From: Staphylococcus lloydii
GTDB taxonomy: Bacteria > Bacillota > Bacilli > Staphylococcales > Staphylococcaceae
DNA length: 64,000 bases
NCBI RefSeq assembly: GCF_015775975.1
Contig: NZ_CP064056.1
Coordinates: forward strand, 186,001 to 250,000
Direction: 5' to 3'
Every line of letters starts with the position of its first letter. Position 1 is the first letter of the stretch. This document shows, piece by piece, positions 53,165-61,917 of the stretch. Position numbers and translations under genes: made by a program. Under the pieces are notes generated by a model, which was not told where the DNA came from, searched no databases, and saw nothing but the letters and a program-made list of their open reading frames with translations.

Positions 53165-53617
53165 TTATACAAGCCCTTGAATACGCAAGATTATCTCTGC
53201 TACTACCGCTGAGCCTATGTATGTACTAATTAAGACTACCATGCCTACAATAATTGTTTTCCAACCTAATTTAGCGAAGTCGGCCCAAGAATTACCGATA
53301 GACACACCTGCATATGCTACTACTGGTGTTGCAAGTGACATAAGATCAACTTTTTCGGTCCAATGAACAATATATGTTGAGCCTGGAAAACCAGGAATTG
53401 TAATGATTAGACCAATGATACCGATGTAGGCAATACTGGGAATGTTTAACGGAATAACGTTACTCAAAATTAATCCAACTAAAGCGATTAGCATGAGCAC
53501 TAATATACCTGGCAGTCCTTTAAGCATTGACGTATTATAGCCAATTAAATTACTGAGTAGTGCGATAAACCCAACGACACATAATGTTAGTATCCAATTT
53601 GTAACTTTAGATGACAT
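53165..53617 (-). CDS. Small membrane protein, partner of the DUF3100-like gene
   Basis: The 150-residue protein has about five membrane helices, with IGLIITIPGFPGSTYIVHWTEKVDLMSLATPVVAYAGVSIGNSWADFAKLGWK as the conserved-looking block. It starts at or next to the stop of the larger gene, and ribosome site AGGAG fits ATG 53617 best (eight bases); an overlapping ATG at 53623 is possible. Together the pair looks like a two-subunit secondary transporter, but I cannot assign a substrate. Confidence 0.75.
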   Translation of the reverse strand: MSSKVTNWILTLCVVGFIALLSNLIGYNTSMLKGLPGILVLMLIALVGLILSNVIPLNIPSIAYIGIIGLIITIPGFPGSTYIVHWTEKVDLMSLATPVVAYAGVSIGNSWADFAKLGWKTIIVGMVVLISTYIGSAVVAEIILRIQGLV

Positions 53618-53622
53618 GCTCA

Positions 53623-54426
53623 TCACTCCTTATTTTTGCTGAATTTACTTTTCACTTTCATAACGCCTGCGTAGTATTTTTGCGTTAATGGCAGTGCGAT
53701 AAGTATTCCCATATACAGTCCTGTCACAGAAGTAAGTAAATTACTAACGCCTGAAAAAGCTGTAATTGTACTTGCTTGATGTGGATATATTTCTACTAAT
53801 GGTCCTAAAGCGGCAGCCGTCATTACGCCACTCCCCACACCGGTTGCCATTGCATAAGCTAAAGGACTTAAAGGAATGATAGATATAATTAATCCAGCAA
53901 AAATACTGAAAAATATTGCACCGAAAATTGTGCCAAATATGTACATCGACATGACACCACGCCACTCTGGAGAACTAATACCAAATTTTTCCGTTATTAA
54001 TGCAAGGTTTGGTTCTCGACCAATAGAATGCGTCATACCAATCGACTCTCTTTTGAGACCTAATAATACAGCCAGTGGTAAAGAGATAAAAATTGTCCCA
54101 AGATTACCTATTTCTTGTAAAATCAACGCGGGTCCTGCAGAGATGATTTTCGGTAAGGCAGGTCCAGCTTCGACACCAAATTTAGCTATTAATAATGCGA
54201 CTGATATGAAAACTAATGGCTCAGAATTTTTAGCCTGTTTTCTTTTTACGAGTGGTGTGAAGTACGCGATTAAACCTAGTAAAACAGCGTAGACCACGGG
54301 TAATAATAATATAGAAGAGAAGCCTAATGGTATTTTATGTGCCCCAATTACTTCAGAGATAACCATAATAACCAATACTAATAGATGTAGCCGCCAATCT
54401 TTCCACAATTTATTTTCATTTTCCAT
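53623..54426 (-). CDS. DUF3100-like membrane protein
   Basis: The 267-residue membrane protein has about seven or eight helices, with GFSSILLLPVVYAVLLGL, FGVEAGPALPKIISAGPALILQEIGNLGTIFISLPLAVLLGL and AMATGVGSGVMTAAALGPLVE as notable blocks. The glycine-rich GVGSGVM and duplicated polar helix stretches resemble secondary transporters. I believe it fits DUF3100, though this needs a profile search. Its stop overlaps the start region of the smaller partner (TGATG). GGGAGGT precedes ATG 54426. Confidence 0.65.
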   Translation of the reverse strand: MENENKLWKDWRLHLLVLVIMVISEVIGAHKIPLGFSSILLLPVVYAVLLGLIAYFTPLVKRKQAKNSEPLVFISVALLIAKFGVEAGPALPKIISAGPALILQEIGNLGTIFISLPLAVLLGLKRESIGMTHSIGREPNLALITEKFGISSPEWRGVMSMYIFGTIFGAIFFSIFAGLIISIIPLSPLAYAMATGVGSGVMTAAALGPLVEIYPHQASTITAFSGVSNLLTSVTGLYMGILIALPLTQKYYAGVMKVKSKFSKNKE

Positions 54427-54639
54427 AGAAAGACCTCCCTTTTAAATATCTGAAAATTCAAATAATATACTTATTTTAACGATGTCTTACTAAAATTAAA
54501 AGGGTGGATTAAAAAAATACAAAATTTTATTGTTTGAAATAGTTTAATATTTAAAGATAAATAGCTAACTGCGCAAAAAGTGCATGCTAATGAAATAAGC
54601 ACAGAACAATTCAATCAATGTATATATAAATAATAAAAA

Positions 54640-54677
54640 GAAGCGGATCAATGCTCATATTTGCATTGATTCGCTTC
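54640..54677 (-). terminator. Terminator downstream of the DUF418 pseudogene
   Basis: GAAGCGGATCAATGC pairs with GCATTGATTCGCTTC (one G-T pair). In the minus-strand transcript a T run (CTTTTTATT) follows. Confidence 0.85.
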
Positions 54678-54712
54678 GAATAATTGAGAGGTATTGTTTT
54701 AAAAACTATCTG

Positions 54713-55746
54713 TTAGTCTGTTTGTGTTTTAGGTGTCTTGTTGTTAAATCGTTTCATGTATGTGCCAAGTCTCCATATATATTCTAGTGGACCATATTTA
54801 AAGAATTTAAGCCAAATTGTTGATGCGATTAATTGTAATACATAGATAATTATACAAATAAATAATGTGTCAGTGATGTTAATATGATGTTTGCTAAATA
54901 TTAATAAAGATACCCATATTAATAATGTTTGTCCAATATAATTTGTCAGAGCCATTCTTCCGTAAAAGCTTAATGGTGCTAAGACATTGCCAAATAATCT
55001 AGTTTTAACGATGAGTAGTAAGACTGAAACATAAAATAACGCTATGAATGGGCTAGTAATAACAATCAGATGATTGTAAAAATCTAGTTGTTGTGTGTAA
55101 TTTGTAAGGTCTTGATCTTTCAATGTGTACCCAGCTAATTTGTAACTAGGATATACGTATGTTTTGCTTAATATTATCCAACAAGCAATTGAAATCAGGC
55201 CAGAAGCAGATGCTAATATAATTAATAATTTAGTTTTAATATTTTCAAAAAGACAGAATTGACCTGCTGTAAGACCTAATAAAAAGTATGGAATTGGCAA
55301 TAATGTTTTACTGCCTAAATATAAACAAATAACTAAGAAAATTAATCCAAGAACTAAGTGATATATTTATTTAAATAAAAACATGGTATTAATATTAATC
55401 CAAATATAGCGTATAACAGCAAAGCTTCTCCAGGTTGAAGCAATTGGTGTAACAGTCCGAATACTGCTAAAATGGCTAATCTTCTCAGGAAGACAAAATT
55501 ACTATTTAAATCTTTTTGCTTTAGGTTACGTATGAAAATATAAAAGCCAACGCCAAATAAAAACGAAAAGATAGTAAAGAATTTATCTTCGACAAAGAAG
55601 TCTATAAATTGTAAGTATTTAACTTGGTCAAGGTTGTTCGCTGTCGGGAATTTATACAAGGTAATGATATTAGTTAAAATGATTCCTAATAATGCAAAAC
55701 CTCGCATATAATCTAATTCTGAAATTCTTTTGGATTTGTAGTTCAT
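54713..55746 (-). pseudogene. DUF418/YeiB-family membrane protein, frameshifted
   Basis: Two minus-strand frames make one DUF418-type protein of about 343 residues. The first (55746 to 55354) carries RISELDYMRGFALLGIILTNI and FFTIFSFLFGVGFYIFI, both family hallmarks. The second (to 54713) carries LPIPYFLLGLTAGQF, LSFYGRMALTNYIGQT and GPLEYIWRLGTYM. The break is at an AT dinucleotide run near 55361-55366: removing one AT restores NKYHLVLGLIFL in one frame. It may be a true pseudogene or a sequencing slip. The function of the family is unknown. Confidence 0.85.
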
Positions 55747-55890
55747 ATTTTACTCCGTATGTTTTATTTTATAAATGTATTGCTTAAGCCATGATTAATA
55801 TTATCAAATTCATCTCGAGATACAACTAACAAATATGTCACATTAAGGTGACTGTGATAGGCAATCGCGCATCAAAAAGCTCATATTAAA

Positions 55891-55929
55891 AAGCACACCT
55901 ATAGTTAAAATTCAGCTATAAGTGTGCTT
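55891..55929 (-). terminator. Terminator of the ICMT-like gene
   Basis: AAGCACACTTATAG and CTATAGGTGTGCTT (minus strand) pair with one G-T and are followed by T residues, seven bases after the stop. Confidence 0.85.
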
Positions 55930-55935
55930 CTAATT

Positions 55936-56430
55936 TTATAAATTCATCATTTTTTCTTCTTGTATGATTCTTGTATATAAGAAATATGCATACGGTATAA
56001 GTAACACGCTAGTGTATGTCGCATGTGTGAGTAACAGTACTCCGATGAGTTCAGGTACGATATTTAAATAATAATTAGGGTGTTTTGTTATTTTGTAGAG
56101 TCCTGATTTTACGATGGGGTGTGCTGGTAAGATAAATAATTTAAGGGTCCAGATAGAACCTAAAGTTTTAATAACATGGAATAGGGTGGCATATCCGCAG
56201 ATAAGTAATATTAACCCTACACCATTAAACAGGCTAAAAGTGTCTTTGTTGATAAGTGCTTCGATTGCTGCACCTACATATATTAGGATATGATTTAATG
56301 CAAGATACTTTGAGTTTTGCGCACCGTATTCTTTTGCCCCATTTTGGATTAATTGCTGTGTGTGGTTAATTGAAATTTTCAAGCTGTATAACCGCACAAT
56401 AAAAAATAAGAGTAGAATTGTGAAAGTCAT
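55936..56430 (-). CDS. Isoprenylcysteine carboxyl methyltransferase-like membrane protein
   Basis: The 164-residue protein has five or so membrane helices and the ICMT/PEMT C-terminal signature GLYKITKHPNYYLNIVPELIGVLLL, the S-adenosylmethionine binding region. Bacterial ICMT-like proteins act on unknown lipids or small molecules, and isoprenylcysteine itself is not expected here. An in-frame TTG at 56442 exists, but ATG 56430 has GGAGG five bases upstream. It stands alone on the minus strand. Confidence 0.82.
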   Translation of the reverse strand: MTFTILLLFFIVRLYSLKISINHTQQLIQNGAKEYGAQNSKYLALNHILIYVGAAIEALINKDTFSLFNGVGLILLICGYATLFHVIKTLGSIWTLKLFILPAHPIVKSGLYKITKHPNYYLNIVPELIGVLLLTHATYTSVLLIPYAYFLYTRIIQEEKMMNL

Positions 56431-56684
56431 GTTGTCCTCCAAGTGATGTTCATAGATGTGTATGTACTCTCAAGGCTTAGTTGCAGTTGTTAACTACCAC
56501 AGAAGACTTTGAAGTGCATTTATAAGGTTATTTTAAGGGGTTACGACGTCAAATGCTATTAAATATTTATTAACTATTAACTTTTCAACAAAAATTTATT
56601 TAATTGTAAAATCAGTTAAAAGTTTTGATAAATAAGAAGAGTGGGTAAGTGAATTAAGAAGTTAATTATAAAAGGAGTTTTATC

Positions 56685-58385
56685 GTGAAAAAGGGTACTG
56701 ACTTAAACAAAATGTTGGTTTCGTTAGACGGACAGAAATATGGTGCCTATAAACGTGTTAAAGGCATATATCAATTTGAACAATTTTGCTTAGCAATAGA
56801 TCATGTGCAAGTTGATCCTTTCGCACCACCTAGTAAGATGCGAATTTTAATAAGCCGTCAGACTGCCGGTATACCAAATGATTTATTAGATACACAAGAT
56901 AAGTTGACTGCCGTGGCCGATTTTCTCACACGTAACGTCAAAGACAGTATTCAAGATGCTATTAAAACAAACAATGGTAAGCCACCCAAAGTTTTTATAG
57001 ATAATTGCGGTCAAGAAATCTTAACACGCAGTGCGGTAGTAGTTAATGAACAAGATATCGAAGTACGACTTGAAGTAGGTTTACCAGCAGCTGGAAGAAA
57101 AATATTAGGTAAGGCAGCGACACATATCTTAACTGACTTGTTACCTAACATTGTTAACCAGGGACTGTTGTATCAAAATATTGATCATCAAGCACTTAAA
57201 CAACAAGTTACATTGATGATAGATCAACAATATATAAGACAAATGCTAGAGAATCAAAATTTAGTAGCTTTTGTCGCTAATAACTCCGTCTTACCGCGTA
57301 AGAGTGGAGTTTCGGATAAAGCGATGAAAGGCGCAGTAGCTTTTACTAGTCCTCAAAATATGGAAATCACGTTGCATTTGCCTAGCGGTAAATCGGTGAC
57401 AGGCATGGGTGTGCCAGAAGGTATTACACTAATAGTTGGGGGTGGCTTTCATGGAAAGTCGACCTTGTTACAAGCATTAGAACGAGGTATATATAATCAT
57501 ATTGTGGGTGACGGTCGTGAGTATGTTATTACACGTCATGATGCAATGAAAATCAGAGCAGAGGACGGTAGGAATATTGAAAAAGTTAATATTAGACCTT
57601 TTATCAACAATTTACCGGGAAATAAAGATACTAGGCAATTCTCAACTGAAAATGCGAGTGGCAGTACGTCACAGGCAACGAATGTGATGGAAGCGTTGGA
57701 AGCAAACACTTCACTTCTCTTGATTGATGAAGATACTTCTGCCACGAACTTTATGATTAGAGATGGACGCATGCAACAATTAATTGCGCCTGAAAAAGAA
57801 CCTATAACACCATTTGCTAGTAAGGTGAAACCTCTATATGACGATTATCACGTATCTACGATATTGATTGTTGGTGGTTCAGGTGATTATTTTGAAGTTG
57901 CCGATCAAGTATTGATGATGGATGAATATGTATTAAAAGATGTGACCCAAGAAGCTAAAGACATAGCACAATCTGCAGGTTACGAACGTGAAAATATTTC
58001 ACAGGATGAATTTGGAGATTTACCAGCAAGAATACCTCTGAAATCAAGTTTTAATAAAAAAGGAAAAGACGCTCGGTTTAAGGCTAAGGGACAAGAGCAA
58101 ATTTTATATGGCAAAGAATCTATTGATATCACAGGTTTAGAACAACTCGTGGATATGAGCCAAACAGAATGTCTTGCCATGTTGATTGATTATTATCAGC
58201 AACATCTTTTAAATGAACAAGACACATTAAAACAAGCTGCGGACAAACTATATAATTTCATCGATGAAAAAGGACTAGATGCGATTTCACCGCATAGTGG
58301 TCATCCAGGAAATCTAGCCTTACCACGCAAACAAGAGTTTTGCTCAGCATTAAACCGTTATAGAGGCTTGAAAGTGCAAGGTTAA
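56685..58385 (+). CDS. ABC-class P-loop ATPase (COG3044-type)
   Basis: The 566-residue cytosolic protein is an ABC-fold ATPase unrelated to transporters. The Walker A-like motif is GGGFHGKSTLLQALERGIY (near residue 252), and Walker B is LLLIDEDTSATNFMIRD near 346. The N-terminal domain (GQKYGAYKRVKGIYQFEQFCLAIDHVQVDPFAPPSKMR) is the conserved block of the family; no membrane segment is seen. The role is unknown; a link to RNA or DNA handling is only a guess. Monocistronic, with its own terminator. AAAGGAG precedes GTG 56685. Confidence 0.8.
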   Translation: MKKGTDLNKMLVSLDGQKYGAYKRVKGIYQFEQFCLAIDHVQVDPFAPPSKMRILISRQTAGIPNDLLDTQDKLTAVADFLTRNVKDSIQDAIKTNNGKPPKVFIDNCGQEILTRSAVVVNEQDIEVRLEVGLPAAGRKILGKAATHILTDLLPNIVNQGLLYQNIDHQALKQQVTLMIDQQYIRQMLENQNLVAFVANNSVLPRKSGVSDKAMKGAVAFTSPQNMEITLHLPSGKSVTGMGVPEGITLIVGGGFHGKSTLLQALERGIYNHIVGDGREYVITRHDAMKIRAEDGRNIEKVNIRPFINNLPGNKDTRQFSTENASGSTSQATNVMEALEANTSLLLIDEDTSATNFMIRDGRMQQLIAPEKEPITPFASKVKPLYDDYHVSTILIVGGSGDYFEVADQVLMMDEYVLKDVTQEAKDIAQSAGYERENISQDEFGDLPARIPLKSSFNKKGKDARFKAKGQEQILYGKESIDITGLEQLVDMSQTECLAMLIDYYQQHLLNEQDTLKQAADKLYNFIDEKGLDAISPHSGHPGNLALPRKQEFCSALNRYRGLKVQG

Positions 58386-58396
58386 TAAATAAACGA

Positions 58397-58430
58397 AAAG
58401 CTAAGACATATTATATGTCTTAGCTTTTTT
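58397..58430. terminator. Terminator between convergent ATPase and RpiR genes
   Basis: AAAGCTAAGACATA pairs perfectly with TATGTCTTAGCTTT around TTA, followed by T residues. It reaches the RpiR stop codon. Confidence 0.9.
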
Positions 58431-59286
58431 AATTTTCATCTCGATAGGTGACGTTATTCCGATCGAGTGCTGATTCAAGTTGTTTCAAGTTTTCCACCGT
58501 GGAAGTTGAAAAATCATTACCAATTTTAAGAATCATGGCATCGATTAATGCGATGATTGGTAGAATAGAAAAATGATTTTTTTGCACGGCAACTTTTAGT
58601 GTCACGGTTGCATATTCAAGTAATGGAGACGAATCATAATCTGTAATTAATATAATAGGTATATTTAAACTAGATGCCTCTTTTACTGCGTTAATCACAG
58701 AATTAGTATAAGGCTCAAAGGCAAATACAATAAGGACATCGTTAGGTTTTAATTTAATAATTTTATCAAACATAGCATCTAAATCATGGCTTAATTGATG
58801 AATATTAAAGTAAAACTCGTTCAGTAATTGTTCCAAATATAACGCTGTTGCTTTATAAGGTCTTGTACCTAAAATACTAACGCTATCAGCATTTTCAATA
58901 TATTCTATTGCATGATTGAAATTGCTTGCGAGTTCATCTTTTAAAGATTGATTCAGTAGTTGAACGCTTCTATCCCATACAGTCGTTAATGGATCGGCAT
59001 GATGTTGCTCACTTTCAATAAATGCTGTTTGCAATGTGAATTTGGTATCATTCGGCAGCGCTTCGTTATAAATGTCTTTACGGAAATCGTTAAAATTTTC
59101 ATAGTCTAATGCATGAATAGTGCGCATTACTGTAGAAATACCAACATCGGCTTTTTGTGATAATTCTTTAATAGTAGTTAGTCCAAGATGTTCAAAATTT
59201 TTCAATATATAATCACATAATTTTTGTTGCTTTTTTGGCAACTGCTTTTTATTATTTAATAATTTCTTTTTCAAGGGGATTCCCAT
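58429..59286 (-). CDS. MurR/RpiR-family transcriptional regulator
   Basis: The 285-residue regulator has an N-terminal RpiR helix-turn-helix (TTIKELSQKADVGISTVMRTIHALDYENFNDFRKDI, near residues 37-72) and a C-terminal SIS domain (ADSVSILGTRPYKATALYLEQLL; PNDVLIVFAFEPYTNSVINAV). SIS domains bind phosphosugars or related ligands, so the inducer may be a sugar acid or amino sugar intermediate. It is divergent from the aldehyde dehydrogenase operon at 59475 and likely controls it. It ends at a terminator shared with the ATPase gene. Confidence 0.9.
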   Translation of the reverse strand: MGIPLKKKLLNNKKQLPKKQQKLCDYILKNFEHLGLTTIKELSQKADVGISTVMRTIHALDYENFNDFRKDIYNEALPNDTKFTLQTAFIESEQHHADPLTTVWDRSVQLLNQSLKDELASNFNHAIEYIENADSVSILGTRPYKATALYLEQLLNEFYFNIHQLSHDLDAMFDKIIKLKPNDVLIVFAFEPYTNSVINAVKEASSLNIPIILITDYDSSPLLEYATVTLKVAVQKNHFSILPIIALIDAMILKIGNDFSTSTVENLKQLESALDRNNVTYRDEN

Positions 59287-59382
59287 TACAACAGAACTCC
59301 GTTTCCGTTAATAGTTTAAAACCATAATACCAGTTTATGTAGGATATTTAAAAGAAGTTTGTGTCCAATTTAAATTTTAAAA

Positions 59383-59423
59383 GAACAAAAAAGTTCCGTT
59401 TTTAAATGTAAGGGTTTACATTT
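59383..59423. promoter_or_regulatory. Palindromes in the RpiR/aldehyde dehydrogenase intergenic region
   Basis: GAACAAAAAAGTTC (59383-59396) and AAATGTAAGGGTTTACATTT (59404-59423, perfect 8-bp arms) are candidate RpiR operators. TTTACA of the second could serve as the -35, with an extended -10 (TGcTAAGCT) near 59438. Confidence 0.5.
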
Positions 59424-59474
59424 GTTCAAAATGGTGCTAAGCTTTTGATAATTTAAATTAAGGAGGATTCACAT

Positions 59475-60965
59475 ATGAAAAATTTTGAATTTTCACAACT
59501 TAAACCGAAAGTTCAGGAATTTTTAAATAATGAAATACCGCTATACATTAATGGTGAATACCAAAAGGCTTCTAGCAACGCTTCATTTGAAGTGCTTGAT
59601 CCATCAACTGGCAAGCAAATTGCTACGGCAAGTGAAGCAAATGAAACTGACGTCAACTTAGCTGTTCAAGCTGCACGTAATGCTTTTGATAACGGTGAAT
59701 GGACTCAAATGCCTGCACAAGAACGTTCAAACATCTTATATGAATTTGCGAGATTACTTAAAGCGCATAGGGAAGAACTCGCTGAACTGGAATCTATCGA
59801 CAGTGGTAAAGTTTATGAAACGGCGTTGGCAGATGATATTGATGGTACAATTCAACAATTTGAATATTATGCTGGATTTGCAACACAAATTTCAGGCAAA
59901 ACAACACAGATTTCTAATGATCTTGTCGCATATACACTACATGAACCCATCGGTGTCGTGGGACAAATTATTCCATGGAACTTCCCATTACTGATGGCGT
60001 CATGGAAATTGGGGGCTGCCTTAGCTGTAGGTTGTACGATTGTAATTAAACCAGCAATGGAAACACCTTTATCTCTTCTGTACGCAGCACAATTATTCAA
60101 AGAAGCAGGATTCCCTGATGGCGTGGTAAATATTGTGCCGGGTCCAGGACGAACTGTGGGTGAAGCTTTAACCAATCATACAGATGTCGACAAACTTGCA
60201 TTTACTGGTTCAACTGCTGTTGGTACAGGAGTAATGAAAAATGCGGCTGAACAAATTAAAAACGTTACTCTTGAATTAGGTGGTAAATCACCTGCAATTG
60301 TACTTGATGACGCAGACTTAGAAGAAACGATTGAAGGTGTCTATAATGGTACGATGTACAATCACGGTCAAAACTGTAGTGCATGTACGAGAGTTTACGT
60401 TCAAAGAAATGTTTATGAAGATGTGATTGAAAAATTGAAACAACGTGCCTCTGAAGTACAAGTAGGGCCAAGTATGGATCCGAATTCTGATATGGGCCCA
60501 CTTATTTCGGAAAGACAACAGCAACGTGTACTTGACTATATCGATAAAGGTAAAGAAGAAGGTGCAAAACTCCTTTGTGGCGGTAACAAAGTACATGATG
60601 CAGGTTATTATGTTGAACCTACAATTTTTGTAGACGTTGAAGATGATATGACAATTGCTCGAGAAGAAATTTTCGGTCCGGTAATGGTAGTATTTGTTTT
60701 CGATGAAGTTGATGAAGTCATCAATAGAGCAAATGACAGTGAATACGGACTAGCTTCTAGTGTATGGACACAAAACATTAAAAATGGTCATTATATATCA
60801 AATAAATTGAAAGCCGGTACAGTTTGGATTAATACGGTAGGTCAAGAACTTGAAACGATGCCATTCGGTGGTTATAAACAATCCGGTATAGGTAGAGAAA
60901 TGGGCGGCGAATACGGTATTCAAAGCTATACTGAAGTGAAAAGCGTCATGATTAATATTGACTAA
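59475..60965 (+). CDS. Aldehyde dehydrogenase, NAD(P)-dependent
   Basis: The 496-residue ALDH oxidises an aldehyde to an acid. Catalytic residues are Cys301 in HGQNCSACTRVYV, Glu267 in TLELGGKSP and Asn169 in PWNFPLLM; the cofactor lysine is Lys192 in IKPAMETPLS and FTGST lies at 243-247. It is close to betaine-aldehyde or general ALDHs but its genes do not include a choline dehydrogenase; the neighbours are an aldolase and an amine oxidase, so an aldehyde from an amine or sugar acid is more likely. AGGAGG lies before ATG 59475. The next gene starts 26 bases after its stop. Confidence 0.9.
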   Translation: MKNFEFSQLKPKVQEFLNNEIPLYINGEYQKASSNASFEVLDPSTGKQIATASEANETDVNLAVQAARNAFDNGEWTQMPAQERSNILYEFARLLKAHREELAELESIDSGKVYETALADDIDGTIQQFEYYAGFATQISGKTTQISNDLVAYTLHEPIGVVGQIIPWNFPLLMASWKLGAALAVGCTIVIKPAMETPLSLLYAAQLFKEAGFPDGVVNIVPGPGRTVGEALTNHTDVDKLAFTGSTAVGTGVMKNAAEQIKNVTLELGGKSPAIVLDDADLEETIEGVYNGTMYNHGQNCSACTRVYVQRNVYEDVIEKLKQRASEVQVGPSMDPNSDMGPLISERQQQRVLDYIDKGKEEGAKLLCGGNKVHDAGYYVEPTIFVDVEDDMTIAREEIFGPVMVVFVFDEVDEVINRANDSEYGLASSVWTQNIKNGHYISNKLKAGTVWINTVGQELETMPFGGYKQSGIGREMGGEYGIQSYTEVKSVMINID

Positions 60966-60990
60966 AAAAATAAAAGCGAGGGAACTGATT

Positions 60991-61875
60991 ATGAATAAAA
61001 AACCATATGGAATGATAGCAGCTTTACCAACACCAATGAATAGTAATGGAGAAATTGATTATGCAAGTTATGAAAAATTAATTGAACACGTAATCAGCGG
61101 TGGCATCCACGGCGTACTTGTAGGCGGTAGCGGCGGCGAGTATTCTTTAATGTCATTTGAAGAGCGTAAGGAAATTATCAAATTTGTTACAGAAAAAGTT
61201 AATGGTCGAGTACATGTAATGGCCGGTACAGGTTGTCACCGAACAGTCGATGCAATCAATTTAACACAATATGCTGAAGCAGTAGGTGCTGATTTTGCAT
61301 TAGTACTTCATCCATATTATATGCCAACAAGTGACGAAGGCATTTTAGCATATTACCAAGCTATAGCTGACAATACTAACATTGGTCTTGTTATTTACCA
61401 TTATCCTGAAGCTACTGGCATTGAATTGTCTCCAGAAGTTTTAGCTAAAATTAGTAAATTAGATCATGTGGTTGGTATTAAAAATACTGCCGACGGTATC
61501 CACACTTCTAAATTATTAGAATTAGTTAAAGATGATGACACTTTTGCTTTATTGAATGGTTATGAAGATCTATTTTTACCTACGTTAGCAATCGGTGGTG
61601 AAGGTGCCATTGGTGTCGCTCCAAATTTAGTGCCTGATAAAGTAGCCAAAATATATGAATTAGTACAAAACAACGATATCCAAAAAGCGATAGAAATTAA
61701 TAAACAATTATTACCTTTATTTAACATTATAGAAGAAGATGTAATTCCTGGTACTGTAAAAGCTGGCTTAAAAGCGTTAGGCATTTTTGATACAACAACT
61801 TGTCGCGAACCATTAACGTCTCCTTCCAAAGCATACGAGCAAAAAATTGCACAGTTATTAGAAACGCTTAACTAA
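60991..61875 (+). CDS. DapA/NanA-type class I aldolase/dehydratase
   Basis: This 294-residue member of the N-acetylneuraminate lyase superfamily has the Schiff-base lysine Lys164 in VGIKNTADG and the tyrosine Tyr136 in VIYHYPEATG, with VGGSGGEYSL (44-53) as the substrate carboxyl-binding motif. The family includes dihydrodipicolinate synthase, sialate lyase, sugar-acid dehydratases and aldolases. Because it sits beside an aldehyde dehydrogenase and amine oxidase under RpiR control, it is unlikely to be DapA. ATG 60991 follows GAGGGA; an earlier frame begins within the ALDH gene. The substrate is unknown. Confidence 0.88.
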   Translation: MNKKPYGMIAALPTPMNSNGEIDYASYEKLIEHVISGGIHGVLVGGSGGEYSLMSFEERKEIIKFVTEKVNGRVHVMAGTGCHRTVDAINLTQYAEAVGADFALVLHPYYMPTSDEGILAYYQAIADNTNIGLVIYHYPEATGIELSPEVLAKISKLDHVVGIKNTADGIHTSKLLELVKDDDTFALLNGYEDLFLPTLAIGGEGAIGVAPNLVPDKVAKIYELVQNNDIQKAIEINKQLLPLFNIIEEDVIPGTVKAGLKALGIFDTTTCREPLTSPSKAYEQKIAQLLETLN

Positions 61876-61917
61876 GACGTAGTAGAGAAAAATAGTAAAC
61901 GAAGAAGGTGCTTATAT

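Noticed and set aside
54713..55300. Independent membrane protein gene downstream of the first DUF418 frame
   Set aside because: It carries the C-terminal half of the same DUF418 protein, in frame after removing one AT dinucleotide; its nominal ATG is internal.
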